Origin: Methylacidiphilum kamchatkense Kam1
Lineage (GTDB): Bacteria > Verrucomicrobiota > Verrucomicrobiia > Methylacidiphilales > Methylacidiphilaceae
Direction: 5' to 3'
Length of the DNA: 64,000 bases
Assembly: GCF_007475525.1 (NCBI RefSeq)
Contig: NZ_CP037899.1
Span: 248,001 to 312,000, forward strand
Shown here: positions 1 to 10,700 of the stretch, piece after piece
Numbering within the stretch: position 1 is the first letter of the stretch
How the letters are laid out: each line of letters starts with the position of its first letter
Program-made: the position numbers and the translations under genes
The notes under the pieces: generated by a model
Told to the model about the DNA's origin: nothing
Databases searched by the model: none
What the model saw: only the letters and a program-made list of their open reading frames with translations

Positions 1-592
1 AAAGTCCAAGATTATGCCAGGCTTCGATAAGACCATGATCTAAGGATGCGGCTTTCTGCAAGGGATACAAAGCTTCGTTAAACCTTCCTAGATTCATATA
101 AGCAACGCCCAGATGCAGCCAACCCTGTGCTGTGGGCTTAAGCAGAAGCGCTTCTTTAAAAGCTTCTAGAGCTTCCTTATGCTTAGAAAGGTGTTCTTCT
201 TCTAGACCCAGAGCCATCCAGTTTTCTGGATCCGTAGGATCGACGGCTACCGCTTTTTTGTAAGCTAATAAGGCTTTTCTACGGTTTCTCTGGAGGGTGT
301 AGCATTGGCCGAAGAGCCGGTAGATTTGCCCGTTTTTAGAATCGAGGCTTTGAGCTTTTCGTAATAGAGGGAAAACGTCTTTGTATTTTTTTTCTTCTAT
401 TAAAAGCTTAGATCTGTTAATCAGAAGTTTCGAAAGATCCTCTTTGGAGGAAGAAGGAGAAGAAAGAGCGGCCGCTTTGCTTTGGGAAGCCTTGGTTACT
501 TGAGAGGTCTTTGGGTTTTGGCTTAGAGCTAAAGAAGAAAAGAGAAATAAAGGGAGAAAAAAAGACAAAGGAAGAACGGTGATTGGTTTCAT
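1..592 (-). CDS. TPR-repeat protein, exported (3' end outside window)
   Basis: Reading the minus strand from the ATG at 590-592 gives an open frame of 197 codons that runs off the left edge, so the C-terminus is missing. The first ~24 residues (MKPITVLPLSFFLPLFLFSS...) form a hydrophobic signal peptide. A Ser/Lys-rich linker follows, then at least four 34-residue TPR units with typical spacing, for example 'GQIYRLFGQCYTLQRNRRKA' and 'AQGWLHLGVAYMNLGRFNEA'. TPR solenoids mediate protein-protein contact, so a periplasmic or envelope scaffold role is likely; no enzyme domain is visible. The gene is divergent from the TPS pore gene, with about 125 bases between the two starts. The exact partner is unknown. 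Confidence 0.85.
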   Translation of the reverse strand, partial: MKPITVLPLSFFLPLFLFSSLALSQNPKTSQVTKASQSKAAALSSPSSSKEDLSKLLINRSKLLIEEKKYKDVFPLLRKAQSLDSKNGQIYRLFGQCYTLQRNRRKALLAYKKAVAVDPTDPENWMALGLEEEHLSKHKEALEAFKEALLLKPTAQGWLHLGVAYMNLGRFNEALYPLQKAASLDHGLIEAWHNLGL

Positions 593-651
593 AGACTAAT
601 AGGAGTATAGTATTTTTTTTCTATAACCAAAAATTTTAAAACAACCTGGCG

Positions 652-679
652 TTGAGGAGCGCTTTTATTGTTGTATAAA
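652..679 (+). promoter_or_regulatory. Candidate sigma-70-type promoter for tpsB
   Basis: TTGAGG at 652-657 and TATAAA at 674-679 are separated by 16 bases and lie about 40 bases upstream of the ATG at 718. The match is good, but it is a motif call only. Confidence 0.4.
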
Positions 680-717
680 CTAGTAGCTTTGTTTTATTCT
701 TTCTTTCCCATTTTTTT

Positions 718-2549
718 ATGAAAGGTAAAGCGGTTTTTTTTCTTTTTGTCTTATGCTTGCATTGGCTCTGCCTTAGCGCGATTGCCCAGAAAGAGTCTTC
801 TTCAGAAAACACCACTTCCTCCACTACGGAATTCCCCCCGTTGCCTTCTAACCAAGAACAAGAACCTTCCTCTAGGACTTATTCTCAAGAGGTTCAGTCA
901 GCAGAAGCTGCTCCTTTTAGCCTTCCAAAAGAGAATGTAAGCGTCAAGCCTTTAAAATCCCAACAGCAGAAAAGCCGGCCGATCGTCGTCCTTTCTAATG
1001 GCTACACCTACATTGTAACAGGCAATACGGTGCTTTCTAAACATTCGATTCAAAAAGCGCTTCGATTAGCTACTGGCCCAGAGGATGCGGTGAACAAGTT
1101 GAAACTGCTCTACCAACAAAAAGGCTATTTTCTAGTGACTGTGCGCAGCGTGGCTATTGATAAAGAAATTGAACTGGAAGTCATTGAAGGAATGATCACA
1201 ACCATCCATGCTCCTAAGCCGTTGGACCTGTTTTATTATGGCCTTAAAAACCGGCGAAGTGTCCAGACTAGCGATGTGATTCGGGATAACATCAATGCGG
1301 AGAAGTATGCGAACCGCCAACAGGAACAGCCTAAAGTGAATTTTGAACCGGGTAAGGATTTTGCTACCAGCGAAATGTTTGTTGAAGAGCAGCCGGTGCA
1401 AACTTTTAGCCCTAACGTTCTTGACGAAGCAAAGCCGTGGGATACCTCCGTGATGTTCGGAAATTATGGGACGAGGTTTGTTTCTAGATACCTGACTGAT
1501 CTTTACGTTGGGTATCGGCCGGGCTATGGGCTTCAGATTACTGGGGATCTATCCTATGGATTGACTGGGTTTGATGCCTACAGTAATGGAGGACTTTATT
1601 ATGCGGGCACCTTTGGTCTTTCCTGGGCTTCTCCGTTGGGGCTTTATGGAGTGACTTATCGGCAGATGCATTTTCAGGAAGGGCCCAATTCGCTTGGACT
1701 ATTCAATATCCCAGGAATGACTCCAGAACTGGCAACACTCCTTGCTTCAGGGAGTACTGGGGATCTGCGTTATTGGCAGGTTTATGGGCAGCAGATCGCT
1801 TATGCTAGTGAATCGATCCGTTGGACGTTTGATGAGTATCTTTCTTTGACTAATTTCCAGGATTATTTTATTTTCCAACACCTTTATGCTCAAGACTACA
1901 ATGAATTTCAGATCGGCAGTTCGTTCAGCCAGAATTTTAACGCCTTTGGTAGGCCTGCTCGGTGGGATGCGGGTATCCATTACGTTCATGCCTTTTCGCA
2001 TGGAGGGTTTCAGGTGTTGAATCAAACGGTTACTACTCCAGGGGCGCCTTTCCCCTATTTTACCTATTTTAAGGCGAACTTGGATTACGTTCAAACTTTG
2101 CCCAAGGGGATGAGTTTTATGGTTTCGGGCTATGGGCAGCTTTCCGAGAATACCCTACCGATTATGGACATGTGGATCTTGGGGGGATGGGCAATCTTTC
2201 GGCTTGGTATCCTGCAGTACTTTTTGGAGATACGGGATTTATCGGTCGGACCGTGCTTTATTCACCGACCTGGAAAGTCTGGGGCTTTACGATTAATGCT
2301 TCGGGCTATTCGGAGATAGGGGGGAGCCGGTTTAGTTATGTGGCGCCGGGACCGGAGGGAGCGACCATGCCGGCATGGCAGTATTTGGGGGATGTGGGGG
2401 TAGGACTGGACGTCGTGCATCGGTATGGGACGACGATTAGTGCGTATGCGGCTTTTCCAATAATGTCTATTAATGTGCCGGTGGATCAACGCAATTATGC
2501 TACCGGAGGAAGAGCTGCGATTCTTTTTGTGTTAAGGCAAAATTTTTGA
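718..2549 (+). CDS. TpsB/FhaC/ShlB-type outer-membrane transporter, frameshifted at a G run
   Basis: This would be the outer-membrane pore that exports the TpsA exoproteins encoded next to it. A signal peptide spans residues 1-23 and is followed by a Ser/Gln-rich linker. A POTRA domain lies at about 95-165 ('YIVTGNTVLSKHSIQKAL', 'YQQKGYFLVTVRSVAIDKEI'). A beta-barrel fills the rest and ends in a terminal Phe, typical of outer-membrane barrels. The frame breaks at the G6 run 2181-2186. The first frame stops at 2319 and the rest continues in another frame to 2549. With one extra G the product is 610 residues, and the break then reads ILGG-MGNLSAWYP...GDTGF, matching the conserved barrel motif of the family (LGG...GD.GF). 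A strong downstream TpsA context supports the call. It may be a sequencing error, a phase-variable tract or a real lesion. Confidence 0.85.
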
Positions 2550-2555
2550 TTTTTT

Positions 2556-2690
2556 TTTGTTGACGGTTTGAAAAGGAAAAGAGAACATGGGCAAAAAAAA
2601 ACAAAGGGGAGGGGAAGAAAAAGTAAATATTTTTTTATTTTTTTGGTTGACAGAGAGAAAAGAAAGTTAGAAAACATGACAACGAGTCTA
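2556..2690 (+). promoter_or_regulatory. Duplicated promoter-like boxes ahead of tpsA1
   Basis: Two similar elements lie in tandem in the tpsB-tpsA1 gap. TTGACG is at 2560-2565 and TTGACA at 2647-2652. Each sits after a T-rich stretch and before a purine-rich stretch ending in AGA(A)AACATG. Related TTGACA boxes occur at about 7872 before the tpsA stub and at about 10811 before the last tpsA copy, so the leader was duplicated with the genes. No clear -10 box sits at ideal spacing. Confidence 0.35.
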
Positions 2691-2724
2691 GAAAAACAAA
2701 ATAAGTTAAAGGAGGAAAACTACA

Positions 2725-4868
2725 GTGAATAGAAAGTTCTTAAGGAAACTCTACAAGGCGATTTTGATTTTAGCTGCAGGCCTATGGTTAAGCCTGGGGC
2801 AGAAGGGTTGGGCGATCATTCCAACGATTCCATCAACTGCATTGCCGGGAAATGGGAGTGTTGTGGCTGGCTCAGTGACAAGTTATACAGGTGGTACTTT
2901 AACAGTTAGTGGGAATACGGCTATCTTATGGGGAAATGGTACTTTAAATAATCTACCACAAGGTGGAAGTGTGCCTGGTTTTAATATTGGTTCTAGTGCC
3001 ACTTTAACTATAACTGCTAGCTCATTTTCTCCGGTTTTAAATGTGGATGTTACTGGGAATCCTTCCCAAATCCTGGGGACATTAACTGCTTCTGCTAACA
3101 CCCCGGTCTTTGTGGCTAATGGCAGTGGGATTATTGTTGGTTCGAGTGCAACCATAAATGCAGTAGGAGGTATTGGGCTTTTGGGGTATGATCTTTCTAG
3201 TACAGCTTCAACTTTTGCTGGGACGGTGAGTGTGGGGTCAACAACGACGGGTTCTTTTGTTAATATTCAGTCTGGGGCATCTATTAGTTCGGGGGCTTCC
3301 ATTCTTGTAGCAGCGCCTCAGGTGAATGTTGGGATTGCGCATCCTGGGTCTATAAGTTATGTTAACAATTTTTTTGTGCTTTCAGGATATTCCTTTACTT
3401 CTTTTGATGGAACTGCATTATTAGGGCAAAGTCCGATTGCTGAAAGCAGTGGGTCGATTACGATTAGTGGACCGAGCAGTGGTACTTTTAGTTTTGTAAT
3501 TGGGGATTTCGTTGAGTCTTCCGGGAGTATCACGACAAGTGGGAATCTCATACTTCCTGGTGGAAAAAATACACAATGGGGGACAGGGAATGGTATTAAT
3601 CTCGCATCGGGAGTGTTAACCAATAATGGGACTCTTGAGTTTACAGGTTCTTCTCTAACTGGTGGAGTGGTTACAGGGTCGCTGGTGAATAATGGGACTA
3701 TTTTGGCCAATGGAGCTGATTTGTATATTTCTGTTGGTGGGAGCATTACCAATAATTCAGGGGCGACTATAACAGGTATAACTAGTACTGGTAACTTTAA
3801 TGTGACCTTAAACGCAGGAGTGCATGGATCTCCGGGCAATGGGATAGGAGGGGGATTAACAACATGGGAACAATCAGCGGGTTTGATAGTGTTGCACTCA
3901 GTGCTTCCAATGTGAATAATTTAGGGCCATATCCTTTGGGGAGTATTTCGAATACTGGAACGATTAGCATTACAGATCCTTCTTCATCGACTGTAGCGAC
4001 ATCTGCATTGGATATCACGAGTAGTACTGGTTCGGTGTTTTTAAATGGGGTTGTTAGCATGGCCGATCCTAACGGAGTGACAAACGCATCCTTTACTACA
4101 AACACCCTTGGTAATTTCGGCATGAATATGAATGCTAACGTGACGGCAGCTACTGTTGATTTTGATGTGCATAATCTGTCGGGTTCTGGGGTATTGACGG
4201 CCAGTACAGTTGATTTGACAGCCACAGGTAATGTGCGGAATGTGGTTAGTCCAACTAATCCGCTTCTTAACGGCTTTACCATTGCTAATGGGCCGTTTGG
4301 TTCTACTGCGATTACGATCAATGCCGATGGGAATGCTCCGCAGATTATTAATCTGCATGTGAATGGGAATGCGGTGATTAATTCAGGAGATACCGGTACG
4401 TTTGTTAATTCAGTAACTAGTCCTACTACAGGTTTAATGAATCCGGTGCCTAATGCTAGGGGGAATCTGCTTGTCAATGCTACTGGCAATCTGACGGTAA
4501 ATGGGAGTGCTAGTATTCTTATCGGCGATTATGCCTTAAGTACGGATATTTTGGGGTTGTCTAAAGCGTTTGTCTTTCCCGGAGGGGTAGCGTTAAAGGC
4601 TGGAGGAGTCATGACGGTGAATGCTTCGATTGACAATGGGTATACGGCGGTTGCTGGGACAAACTTCCAGGGGGTATTTTTATCAGCACCATCGATATTC
4701 GTAAATGGGCCATTTGTGACAAGTGGCAATACGATTGTGCATGCTAGTGGGCCAATCAGCGCAGCAGTGTATGTGGCATCACCGGTTTCGCCATTTTTCC
4801 CAAGTGTTTACACGGCGGTGTTAAGTTCGACAAACGGACCGGTGGTAAGCGCGTTTCCATGGCAATAA
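2725..4868 (+). CDS. TpsA-type secreted exoprotein, copy 1, frameshifted
   Basis: This is a secreted beta-helix candidate exported by the TpsB pore. The start is GTG 2725, chosen because a near-perfect Shine-Dalgarno (AAAGGAGG) lies about 10 bases upstream and the same start recurs in the paralogues. A signal sequence ends near 'GLWLSLGQKGWA' (about residue 30). The TPS secretion domain follows, with 'NPSQILGTL' and 'FVANGSGIIVGSSATI' standing where filamentous haemagglutinins carry NPNG-type motifs. The remainder is Gly/Ser/Thr/Asn-rich short-period repeat, and there is no anchor at the C-terminus (...VVSAFPWQ). The frame breaks at a G5 run (3850-3854) where copies 2 and 4 have G6. Restoring one G gives 714 residues, compact for this family. 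The second part begins near 3864 in the other frame. Confidence 0.8.
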
Positions 4869-4905
4869 TAAGATAAGGGATAGGAACGTAGGAGCTTAAA
4901 AAGAG

Positions 4906-4944
4906 AAAAAGGGAAGCTTATGAATAAGCTTCCCTTTTTTGTTT
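4906..4944 (+). terminator. Intrinsic terminator after tpsA1
   Basis: GGGAAGCTTAT at 4911-4921 pairs with ATAAGCTTCCC at 4924-4934. The hairpin is flanked by an A-run upstream and followed by a run of six T. The same hairpin recurs after two other tpsA copies. Confidence 0.85.
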
Positions 4945-5362
4945 GAATATAAAGGGGACTGAAATAAAGGAAGGTTGCGAAAAAAATATGAATAACGGGT
5001 TAAGTATTCGCTAATATACTAGAAGTGCGAACGAGAAAGACGAGAACCAACAATGAGATTACGTTCTTTTAGGAAATTGCAGCGTATTGAGTCGACAACA
5101 CTTGTTATAGTTTTGCCTTTTCAGTATATGTTTAATTCATTATTAGGTTATAAGACAATTTAACAGATTTTATGATAACTAGAAGAATAGGACATGATCT
5201 AAGAAATAGGACATGATCTAAGAACTATGACAATGACCGGGATAGAGGTATGAGTAAGAGTATCAAAGATATATATTTATTTTTTTGATGGATAGAAAAG
5301 AAGAATAGATAACTCTACTAGAGTCCTTATAAAAGTGAAATAATCAAAGGAGGAAAACTACA
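4945..5362. other. Intergenic leader region between tpsA1 and tpsA2
   Basis: No gene is visible. The first part ('AAGGTTGCGAAAAAAAT', 'CGAACGAGAAA') is recognisably related to the stretch after the third terminator at about 10715-10790. The stretch just before tpsA2 ('GAAGAATAGATAACTCTA', 'AGAGTCCTTA') is likewise related to that before the last copy. The array therefore grew by duplicating gene plus leader. The strong AAAGGAGG ribosome site of tpsA2 lies at about 5345-5353. Confidence 0.6.
5186..5223. repeat. Two-copy 19-bp direct repeat
   Basis: The unit AATAGGACATGATCTAAGA occurs twice head to tail (5186-5204 and 5205-5223; the last base may differ) about 140 bases upstream of tpsA2. With only two copies and no spacer it is not a CRISPR. 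A binding site or simple slippage duplication is possible. Confidence 0.75.
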
Positions 5363-7518
5363 GTGAATAGAAAGTTCTTAAGGAAACTCTACAAGGCGAT
5401 TTTGATTTTAGCTGCAGGCCTATGGTTAAGCCTGGGGCAAAAGGGTTGGGCGATAATTCCAACGATTCCATCAACTGCATTGCCGGGAAATGGGAATGTT
5501 GTGGCTGGCTCAGTGACAAGTTATACAGGTGGTACTTTAACAGTTAGTGGGAATACGGCTATCTTATGGGGAAATGGTACTTTAAATAATCTACCACAAG
5601 GTGGAAGTGTGCCTGGTTTTAATATTGGTTCTGGTGCCACTTTAACTATAACTGCTAGCTCAATTTCTCCGGTTTTAAATGTGGATGTTACTGGGAATCC
5701 TTCCCAAATCCTGGGGACATTAAATGCTTCTTTAAACACCCTGGTCTTTGTGGCTAATGGCAGTGGGATTATTGTCGGTTCACATGCATCGATAACTGCC
5801 CCAGCAGGTATAGGGCTTTTGGGGTATGGTCTTTCTGGTCAAGCTTCAAGTTTTACTGGAACGGTGAGTGTGGGGTCAACAACGACGGGTTCTTTTGTCA
5901 CTATCCAGTCTGGGGCAACTATAAATACTTCGGCTTTGTCTGGGGCTTCTATTCTGGTAGCAGCGCCTCAGGTGAATATTGGGATTGCTACTAGTGGATC
6001 TATAACTCCAAATGTATTTGGAGTTTTCGATGTGCTTTCAGGCTATCAATTTACTGGATATACCCCATTTACAGGGCTTTTTGCTACGGGTCCCTCACCG
6101 ATTGCTGGCAGCGCTGGGTCGATTACGATTAGTGGGCCCAGTAGTGGTGCTGCGTTTGGCTTTACAAGTGGGGATTTTGTTTTTTCCTCTGGTAGTATTA
6201 CAACAAACGGCAATCTCATACTTCCTGGTGGAACAAATACACAATGGGGGACAGGGAATGGTATTAATCTCGCATCGGGAGTGTTAACCAATAATGGGAC
6301 TCTTGAGTTTACAGCTTCTTCTCTAACTGGTGGAGCGGATACAGGGTCGCTGGTGAATAATGGGACTATTTTGGCCCCTGGAGGTAATTTGTATATTTCA
6401 GTTGGTGGGAGCATTACCAATAATCCAGGGGCGACTATAACAGATATAACTAGTACTGGTAACTTTAATGTGACCTTAAACGCAGGAGTGCTTGGACTTC
6501 CGGGCAATGGGATAGGAGGGGGGATTAACAACATGGGGACGATTAGTGGGTTTAACAATGTTATACTGCTTGCTTCTAATGTGAATAATTTAGGGCCATA
6601 TCCTTTGGGGAGTATTTCGAATACTGGAACGATTAATATTACCGATGCTCATGGAGTGAGTGCAGGATCACTTTTGGATATCGCAAGTAGGACTGGTTCC
6701 GTATATTTAAATGGGGTTGTAAATATAGCTGATCCTAAGGGGTGGCATCCGCTGAGTTTGCTACAAGGCTGAGTGGTGGAAATTTCGTTATGAATGCTAA
6801 CGTAACGGCAGTCAATGCCTCTTATGATGTGGGCAATCTGACGGGTTCTGGGGTATTGACGGCTAGTAGAGTTCTTTTAGATATAACAGGAAACGTACGG
6901 AACGTGGTCAGTTCAACCAATCCGCTTCTTAACGGCTTTACCATTGCTAATGGGCCATTTGGTTCCACTGCGATTACGATCAATGCCGATGGGAATGCTC
7001 CGCAGATTATTAATCTGCATGTGAATGGGAATGCGGTGATTAATTCAGGAGATACCAGTACGTTTGTTAATTCAGTATCTCTTCCTGCCAAAGGTTTAAC
7101 GAATGCGGTGCCCAATGCTGGGGGGAATCTGCTCGTCAATGCTACTGGCAATCTGACGGTAAATCCTGGAATTGCTGCCCATCATGACTTGAGCCGTGAT
7201 ATTTTAGGGTTGTCTGCGTTTGTGTTTCCGGGAGGGGTAGCGTTAAAGGCTGGAGGAGTCATGACGGTGAATGCTTCGATTGACAATGGGTATACGGCGG
7301 TTGCTGGGCCAAACTTCCAGGGGGTGTTTTTATCAGCACCATCGATATTCGTAAATGGGCCATTTGTGACGGATGGCAATACGATTGTGCATGCTAGTGG
7401 GCCAATCAGTGCAGCGGTGTATGTGGCATCACCGGTTTCGCCATTTTTCCCAAGTGTTTACACGGCGGTGTTAAGTACGAAAAACGGGCCGGTGGTAAGC
7501 GCGTTTCCTTGGAAATAA
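5363..7518 (+). CDS. TpsA-type secreted exoprotein, copy 2, frameshifted
   Basis: A close paralogue of copy 1, with the same GTG start, the same strong ribosome site and a near-identical first ~150 residues covering the signal sequence and TPS domain. Residues ~180-280 diverge from copy 1 in sequence and length (extra NTSALSG and TPNVFGVF segments), so this part of the helix is the variable one. The frame breaks at a G4 run (6739-6742) where copy 4 has G5. Adding one G gives 718 residues, and the second part overlaps from about 6742 to the TAA at 7516-7518. From ~6220 to the end it is almost identical to copy 4. The role is export through the neighbouring TpsB; the ligand or function outside the cell is unknown. 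Confidence 0.8.
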
Positions 7519-7555
7519 TAGGGTAAGGGATAGGAACGTAGGAGCTTAAAAAGAG

Positions 7556-7594
7556 AAAAAGGGAAGCTTATTAATGAGCTTCCCTTTTTTGTTT
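7556..7594 (+). terminator. Intrinsic terminator after tpsA2
   Basis: An A-run, then GGGAAGCTTATTAATGAGCT and TCCC followed by TTTTTT. It is the same hairpin as at 4906-4944 with loop changes. Confidence 0.85.
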
Positions 7595-7732
7595 TGGAGA
7601 TGAAGGGATTTATTTGGCTGGTTCTTTTCTTTTCGATTATGAGTCCATTAGTAACCAATGGGAATAGGGTGGTTCATAAACTAATTCCTGTAAGTGTAAA
7701 AGTTTGTTGAGTAAGTTCTGTATTACTTCTAG

Positions 7733-7790
7733 TTTTCCGAATATCTATACGGCGGTCTTAAAATCTAATGGATTAGTCGATAGCCCCTTT
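7733..7790 (+). pseudogene. Scrap of a tpsA 3' end
   Basis: Translating from TTT at about 7733 gives FPNIYTAVLKSNGLVDSPFP. This matches the shared C-terminus of the intact copies (FPSVYTAVLSSTNGPVVSAFP). There is no start and no upstream gene body, so it is the residue of a deleted tpsA copy. Confidence 0.65.
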
Positions 7791-8215
7791 CCTTTAAGGC
7801 TAATTGAAGCAAAATCCTTTTCTAGTTTGATCACTTCTTAGTAAAAAAAATATATATTCTTGATTTTTTGGTTGACAAATGGAAAGGAACATTAGAAAAA
7901 AATCGTATAGAAGACTAAAATAAATTCAAGATGGAATACTATACAGGAAATCGAAAGTTCTCAAAAAAACTCTATAGGACGGTTTTACTTTTAGCTGCTG
8001 GGCTATGGTTAAGTCTGGGACAGAAAGGCTGGGCGATTCCTATGCCTAGTGCATTGCCGGGAAATGGACAAGTTGTGACTGGAACAGTTTCATCATATGC
8101 TATTACAGGGACAAATACGGCGACTTTAACAGTAAATAACAGTAAATAGACTTTTTAAGACTTATTGAAACGAAACTTTTTTCTGGTTTGACCCCTTTTT
8201 AATAAAAAGAAAAGT
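7790..8215. repeat. Duplicated ~55-bp leader segments flanking the tpsA stub
   Basis: About 55 bases at 7795-7850 (GGCTAATTGAAGCAAAATCC...) recur in diverged form at about 8157-8212 (GACTTATTGAAACGAAACTT...). One copy precedes the stub gene and the other precedes the intact tpsA at 8281. This points to recombination between leaders as the route by which the stub lost its body. Confidence 0.55.
7931..8149 (+). pseudogene. Decayed 5' stub of a tpsA gene, copy 3
   Basis: The 72 codons match the signal sequence and the first part of the TPS domain of the other copies ('LAAGLWLSLGQKGWAIP', 'ALPGNGQVV'), then stop at TAG 8147-8149. Aligned to copy 1, the stretch that is the ribosome site GGAGG in copy 1 reads GATGG here, and the original GTG start reads AGG. 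The apparent ATG at 7931 is therefore a by-product of ribosome-site decay. The stub lacks everything needed for secretion and is probably not functional. Confidence 0.75.
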
Positions 8216-8280
8216 TATACCGTTTTCATTCTTTTATAGAATGAAACAGAAAAGAAACGACTTTATGAAAGGGGACAACG

Positions 8281-10623
8281 ATGAAAAATACGAACCGGCC
8301 GTTAGAAAGTTCCGTTCTCTTTTTGATTGCGTTTGGATTAATTTTTACAAGCCTTCGTTCTTCTTTTGCCCTGCCTGGATTTGGTCAGCTTCCTGGTCAT
8401 GGGGTCGTAGCCAATGGTGTAAGTGGAGTAAGTTATAACTTAACAGCTCCTAACCAGGCGACTTTAACGGTATCAAGTCCAACGGCGATTCTCTGGCAAA
8501 GTTCAGGAGGTACTTTAAATGTGACTGGTTCTGGTCCGGGATTTAACGTGGGATCCGGTGCCAAGTTTATTATTTCTACAACAAATACCAATTACAATCC
8601 AGTGCTGAACGTAGACACTACTGGTAACCCTTCGATAATCTTTGGAATGGTCCAATCAACCCCTACTGCACCTTTTATTTTAGCAAATGGCAGTGGGATT
8701 GTAGTTGGTTCTTCTGGAATTATTATTTCTCCTGCGGGGGTAGGACTTATTGGCTATAATGTACCTCTTTCAGTGGCTCAAAATTTTACTGGGTATGGGG
8801 TTGGGATAGTCCCTGGATTGACGGGCAGTTATGTAACGATTCAGACAGGAGCCTCGATTACTTATGGACCCACAAAAATTCCTCCTATTACTTCAGGAAG
8901 CCCAGTCGGAAGCGCCCTTTTAGTGACAGCTCCGCAGATTACTGTGGGCATTGCTACTTCCACCTCGTTTAACGGTGGATCTGCCAATCATTTCCTTGAT
9001 CTTCTTTCTGGATACCAGTTTCTCTTTTCGTTTCGCGCCCTTGGAGACAATAATGGGTTTCGGATAGCACCCACACCTATTTCCGGCAGTAGCGGGTCAA
9101 TCACTATGAACGGCCCTTCTTCTGGCAGCCCTTTTTCGTTCCCGACCTATTCCTACTTGCTTTCGTCTGGAAACATCACCACAAGCGGCAATCTGGTTTT
9201 GCCGGGTGGTCCTTTTCTTCAATGGGGAACGGGAAGCAAGGAGGTATGGCAAGGTTGGCTATATAACTATGGGAACCTTGCGTTTGCACAGACTTTGGAT
9301 CCTCAAACGCTTTCTACTCGTGGGTCTTTATTGAACTATGGATCCATTTTTTCCTATCCTACCGCCCCATTTTATAATGGACAAGGTCAGTTGCTACTTA
9401 AGCTGGGAACCACTCCAACCTTGGTTCTTTGGGTCAATGGGTCAATCATTAACCAAGCTGGGGCAGTGATGAACGCGACTTCGACGATAAGTGGAAGTTC
9501 GACAAAAGGTAGTATTGATTTGTGGGCACAGCAAGGAGCGCTTGTCAATTATGGGTTGATGCAGGGTTATGATTTTATCAATCTTTTTGCTCAGAACCCC
9601 AATCAGTTGAACTCTCAGTTTCCACTGGGCAGCGTGTTTAGTAATGGGACCTTGACGATTTCAAGTCCAACGGCTTTCACAGATACTTTTGTTAATCCGG
9701 GTAATGGAGCAATTACTCTTTTTGCTCCCTTATATCCGCATCAGCTCACAACCACTCCGAACATTAATCTTTGGATAAGCAGTGCGACGGGCAATGTGTA
9801 TTTGCCTAGTGGATCGATTCAAATAAGCGATCCCAATGGGATTCATGCGGCAGCCTTATCTGCTTCGAAATCTGGTGGAGTGTTTCTTTTAGACCTGCCA
9901 TTTACTTCGCAGCTTATTAGTTTTAAAGGAGGAGGATTAACTGGTTCTGGAATAATCACTACGAACCAATTTCATCTGAGTGCTACGGGAGACGTTCGGA
10001 ACGTGGTTAGTCCAACTAATCCGCTTCTTAACGGCTTTACCATTGCTAATGGGCCATTTGGTTCCACTGCGATTACGATCAATGCCGATGGGATAGCTCC
10101 GCAGATTATTAACCTGCACGTGAATGGGAATGCAGTGATTGATTCAGCAGGTACCAGTACGTTTCTTAATGAAATTACTCTTCCATTCAGTTTAAAATTC
10201 TTAACTAATATGGTGCCTAATAAGGATGGGAATCTACTCGTCAATGCTACTGGCAATCTGACGGTAAATCCTGGTACACCTACTAATTTTGCCTTGAGCA
10301 GGGATGTTTTAGGGTTGCCTGCATTTGTGTTTCCGGGAGGGGTAGCGTTGAAGGCAGGGGGAATCATCACGGTGAATACTACGATTGACAATGGGTATAC
10401 AGCGGTTGCTGGGCCAAACTTCCAGGGGGTATTTTTATCGGCTCCACAGATATTTGTAAACGCCCCGTTTGTGACAGATGGCAACACGATTGTGCATGCT
10501 AGTGAGCCAATCAGTGCTTTAGTGTATGTGGCAAAACCTTTTACGACCATTACGCCAAATATCTACACGGCGGTATTAAGTACGACAAACGGACCGGTGG
10601 TAAGCGCATTCCCATGGCAATAA
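8281..10623 (+). CDS. TpsA-type secreted exoprotein, intact diverged copy
   Basis: The only uninterrupted exoprotein gene of the array (780 residues). ATG 8281 follows a good ribosome site (GAAAGGGGAC). The signal peptide (MKNTNRPLESSVLFLIAFG...) differs from those of the other copies. The TPS domain keeps 'NPSIIFGMV' and 'ILANGSGIVVGSSG'. The middle is diverged and longer than in copies 1, 2 and 4. The last ~200 residues return to near-identity with the others ('NPLLNGFTIANGPFGSTAIT', 'FVFPGGVALKAGG', 'GYTAVAGPNFQGVFLSAP'). Known family behaviour: the TPS domain directs Sec-dependent export, then passage through TpsB. Receptor or adhesive function cannot be read from the sequence. If the breaks in the other copies are real, this would be the only working substrate. 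Confidence 0.85.
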   Translation: MKNTNRPLESSVLFLIAFGLIFTSLRSSFALPGFGQLPGHGVVANGVSGVSYNLTAPNQATLTVSSPTAILWQSSGGTLNVTGSGPGFNVGSGAKFIISTTNTNYNPVLNVDTTGNPSIIFGMVQSTPTAPFILANGSGIVVGSSGIIISPAGVGLIGYNVPLSVAQNFTGYGVGIVPGLTGSYVTIQTGASITYGPTKIPPITSGSPVGSALLVTAPQITVGIATSTSFNGGSANHFLDLLSGYQFLFSFRALGDNNGFRIAPTPISGSSGSITMNGPSSGSPFSFPTYSYLLSSGNITTSGNLVLPGGPFLQWGTGSKEVWQGWLYNYGNLAFAQTLDPQTLSTRGSLLNYGSIFSYPTAPFYNGQGQLLLKLGTTPTLVLWVNGSIINQAGAVMNATSTISGSSTKGSIDLWAQQGALVNYGLMQGYDFINLFAQNPNQLNSQFPLGSVFSNGTLTISSPTAFTDTFVNPGNGAITLFAPLYPHQLTTTPNINLWISSATGNVYLPSGSIQISDPNGIHAAALSASKSGGVFLLDLPFTSQLISFKGGGLTGSGIITTNQFHLSATGDVRNVVSPTNPLLNGFTIANGPFGSTAITINADGIAPQIINLHVNGNAVIDSAGTSTFLNEITLPFSLKFLTNMVPNKDGNLLVNATGNLTVNPGTPTNFALSRDVLGLPAFVFPGGVALKAGGIITVNTTIDNGYTAVAGPNFQGVFLSAPQIFVNAPFVTDGNTIVHASEPISALVYVAKPFTTITPNIYTAVLSTTNGPVVSAFPWQ

Positions 10624-10660
10624 TAAGGTAAGGGATAGGAACGTAGGTTCTTAAAAAGAG

Positions 10661-10700
10661 AAAAAGGGAAGCTTGTTAATGAGCTTCCCTTTTTTTTGTT
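10661..10700 (+). terminator. Intrinsic terminator after the intact tpsA
   Basis: A-run, GGGAAGCTTGTTAATGAGCT and TCCC, then a T-run of eight. It is the third occurrence of the array's shared terminator hairpin. Confidence 0.85.

Noticed and set aside
3357-4489. Long minus-strand frames opposite tpsA1 (and similar ones opposite the other copies)
   Set aside because: They mirror the low-complexity Gly/Asn/Thr codons of tpsA, recur in every copy and have no ribosome site or homology.
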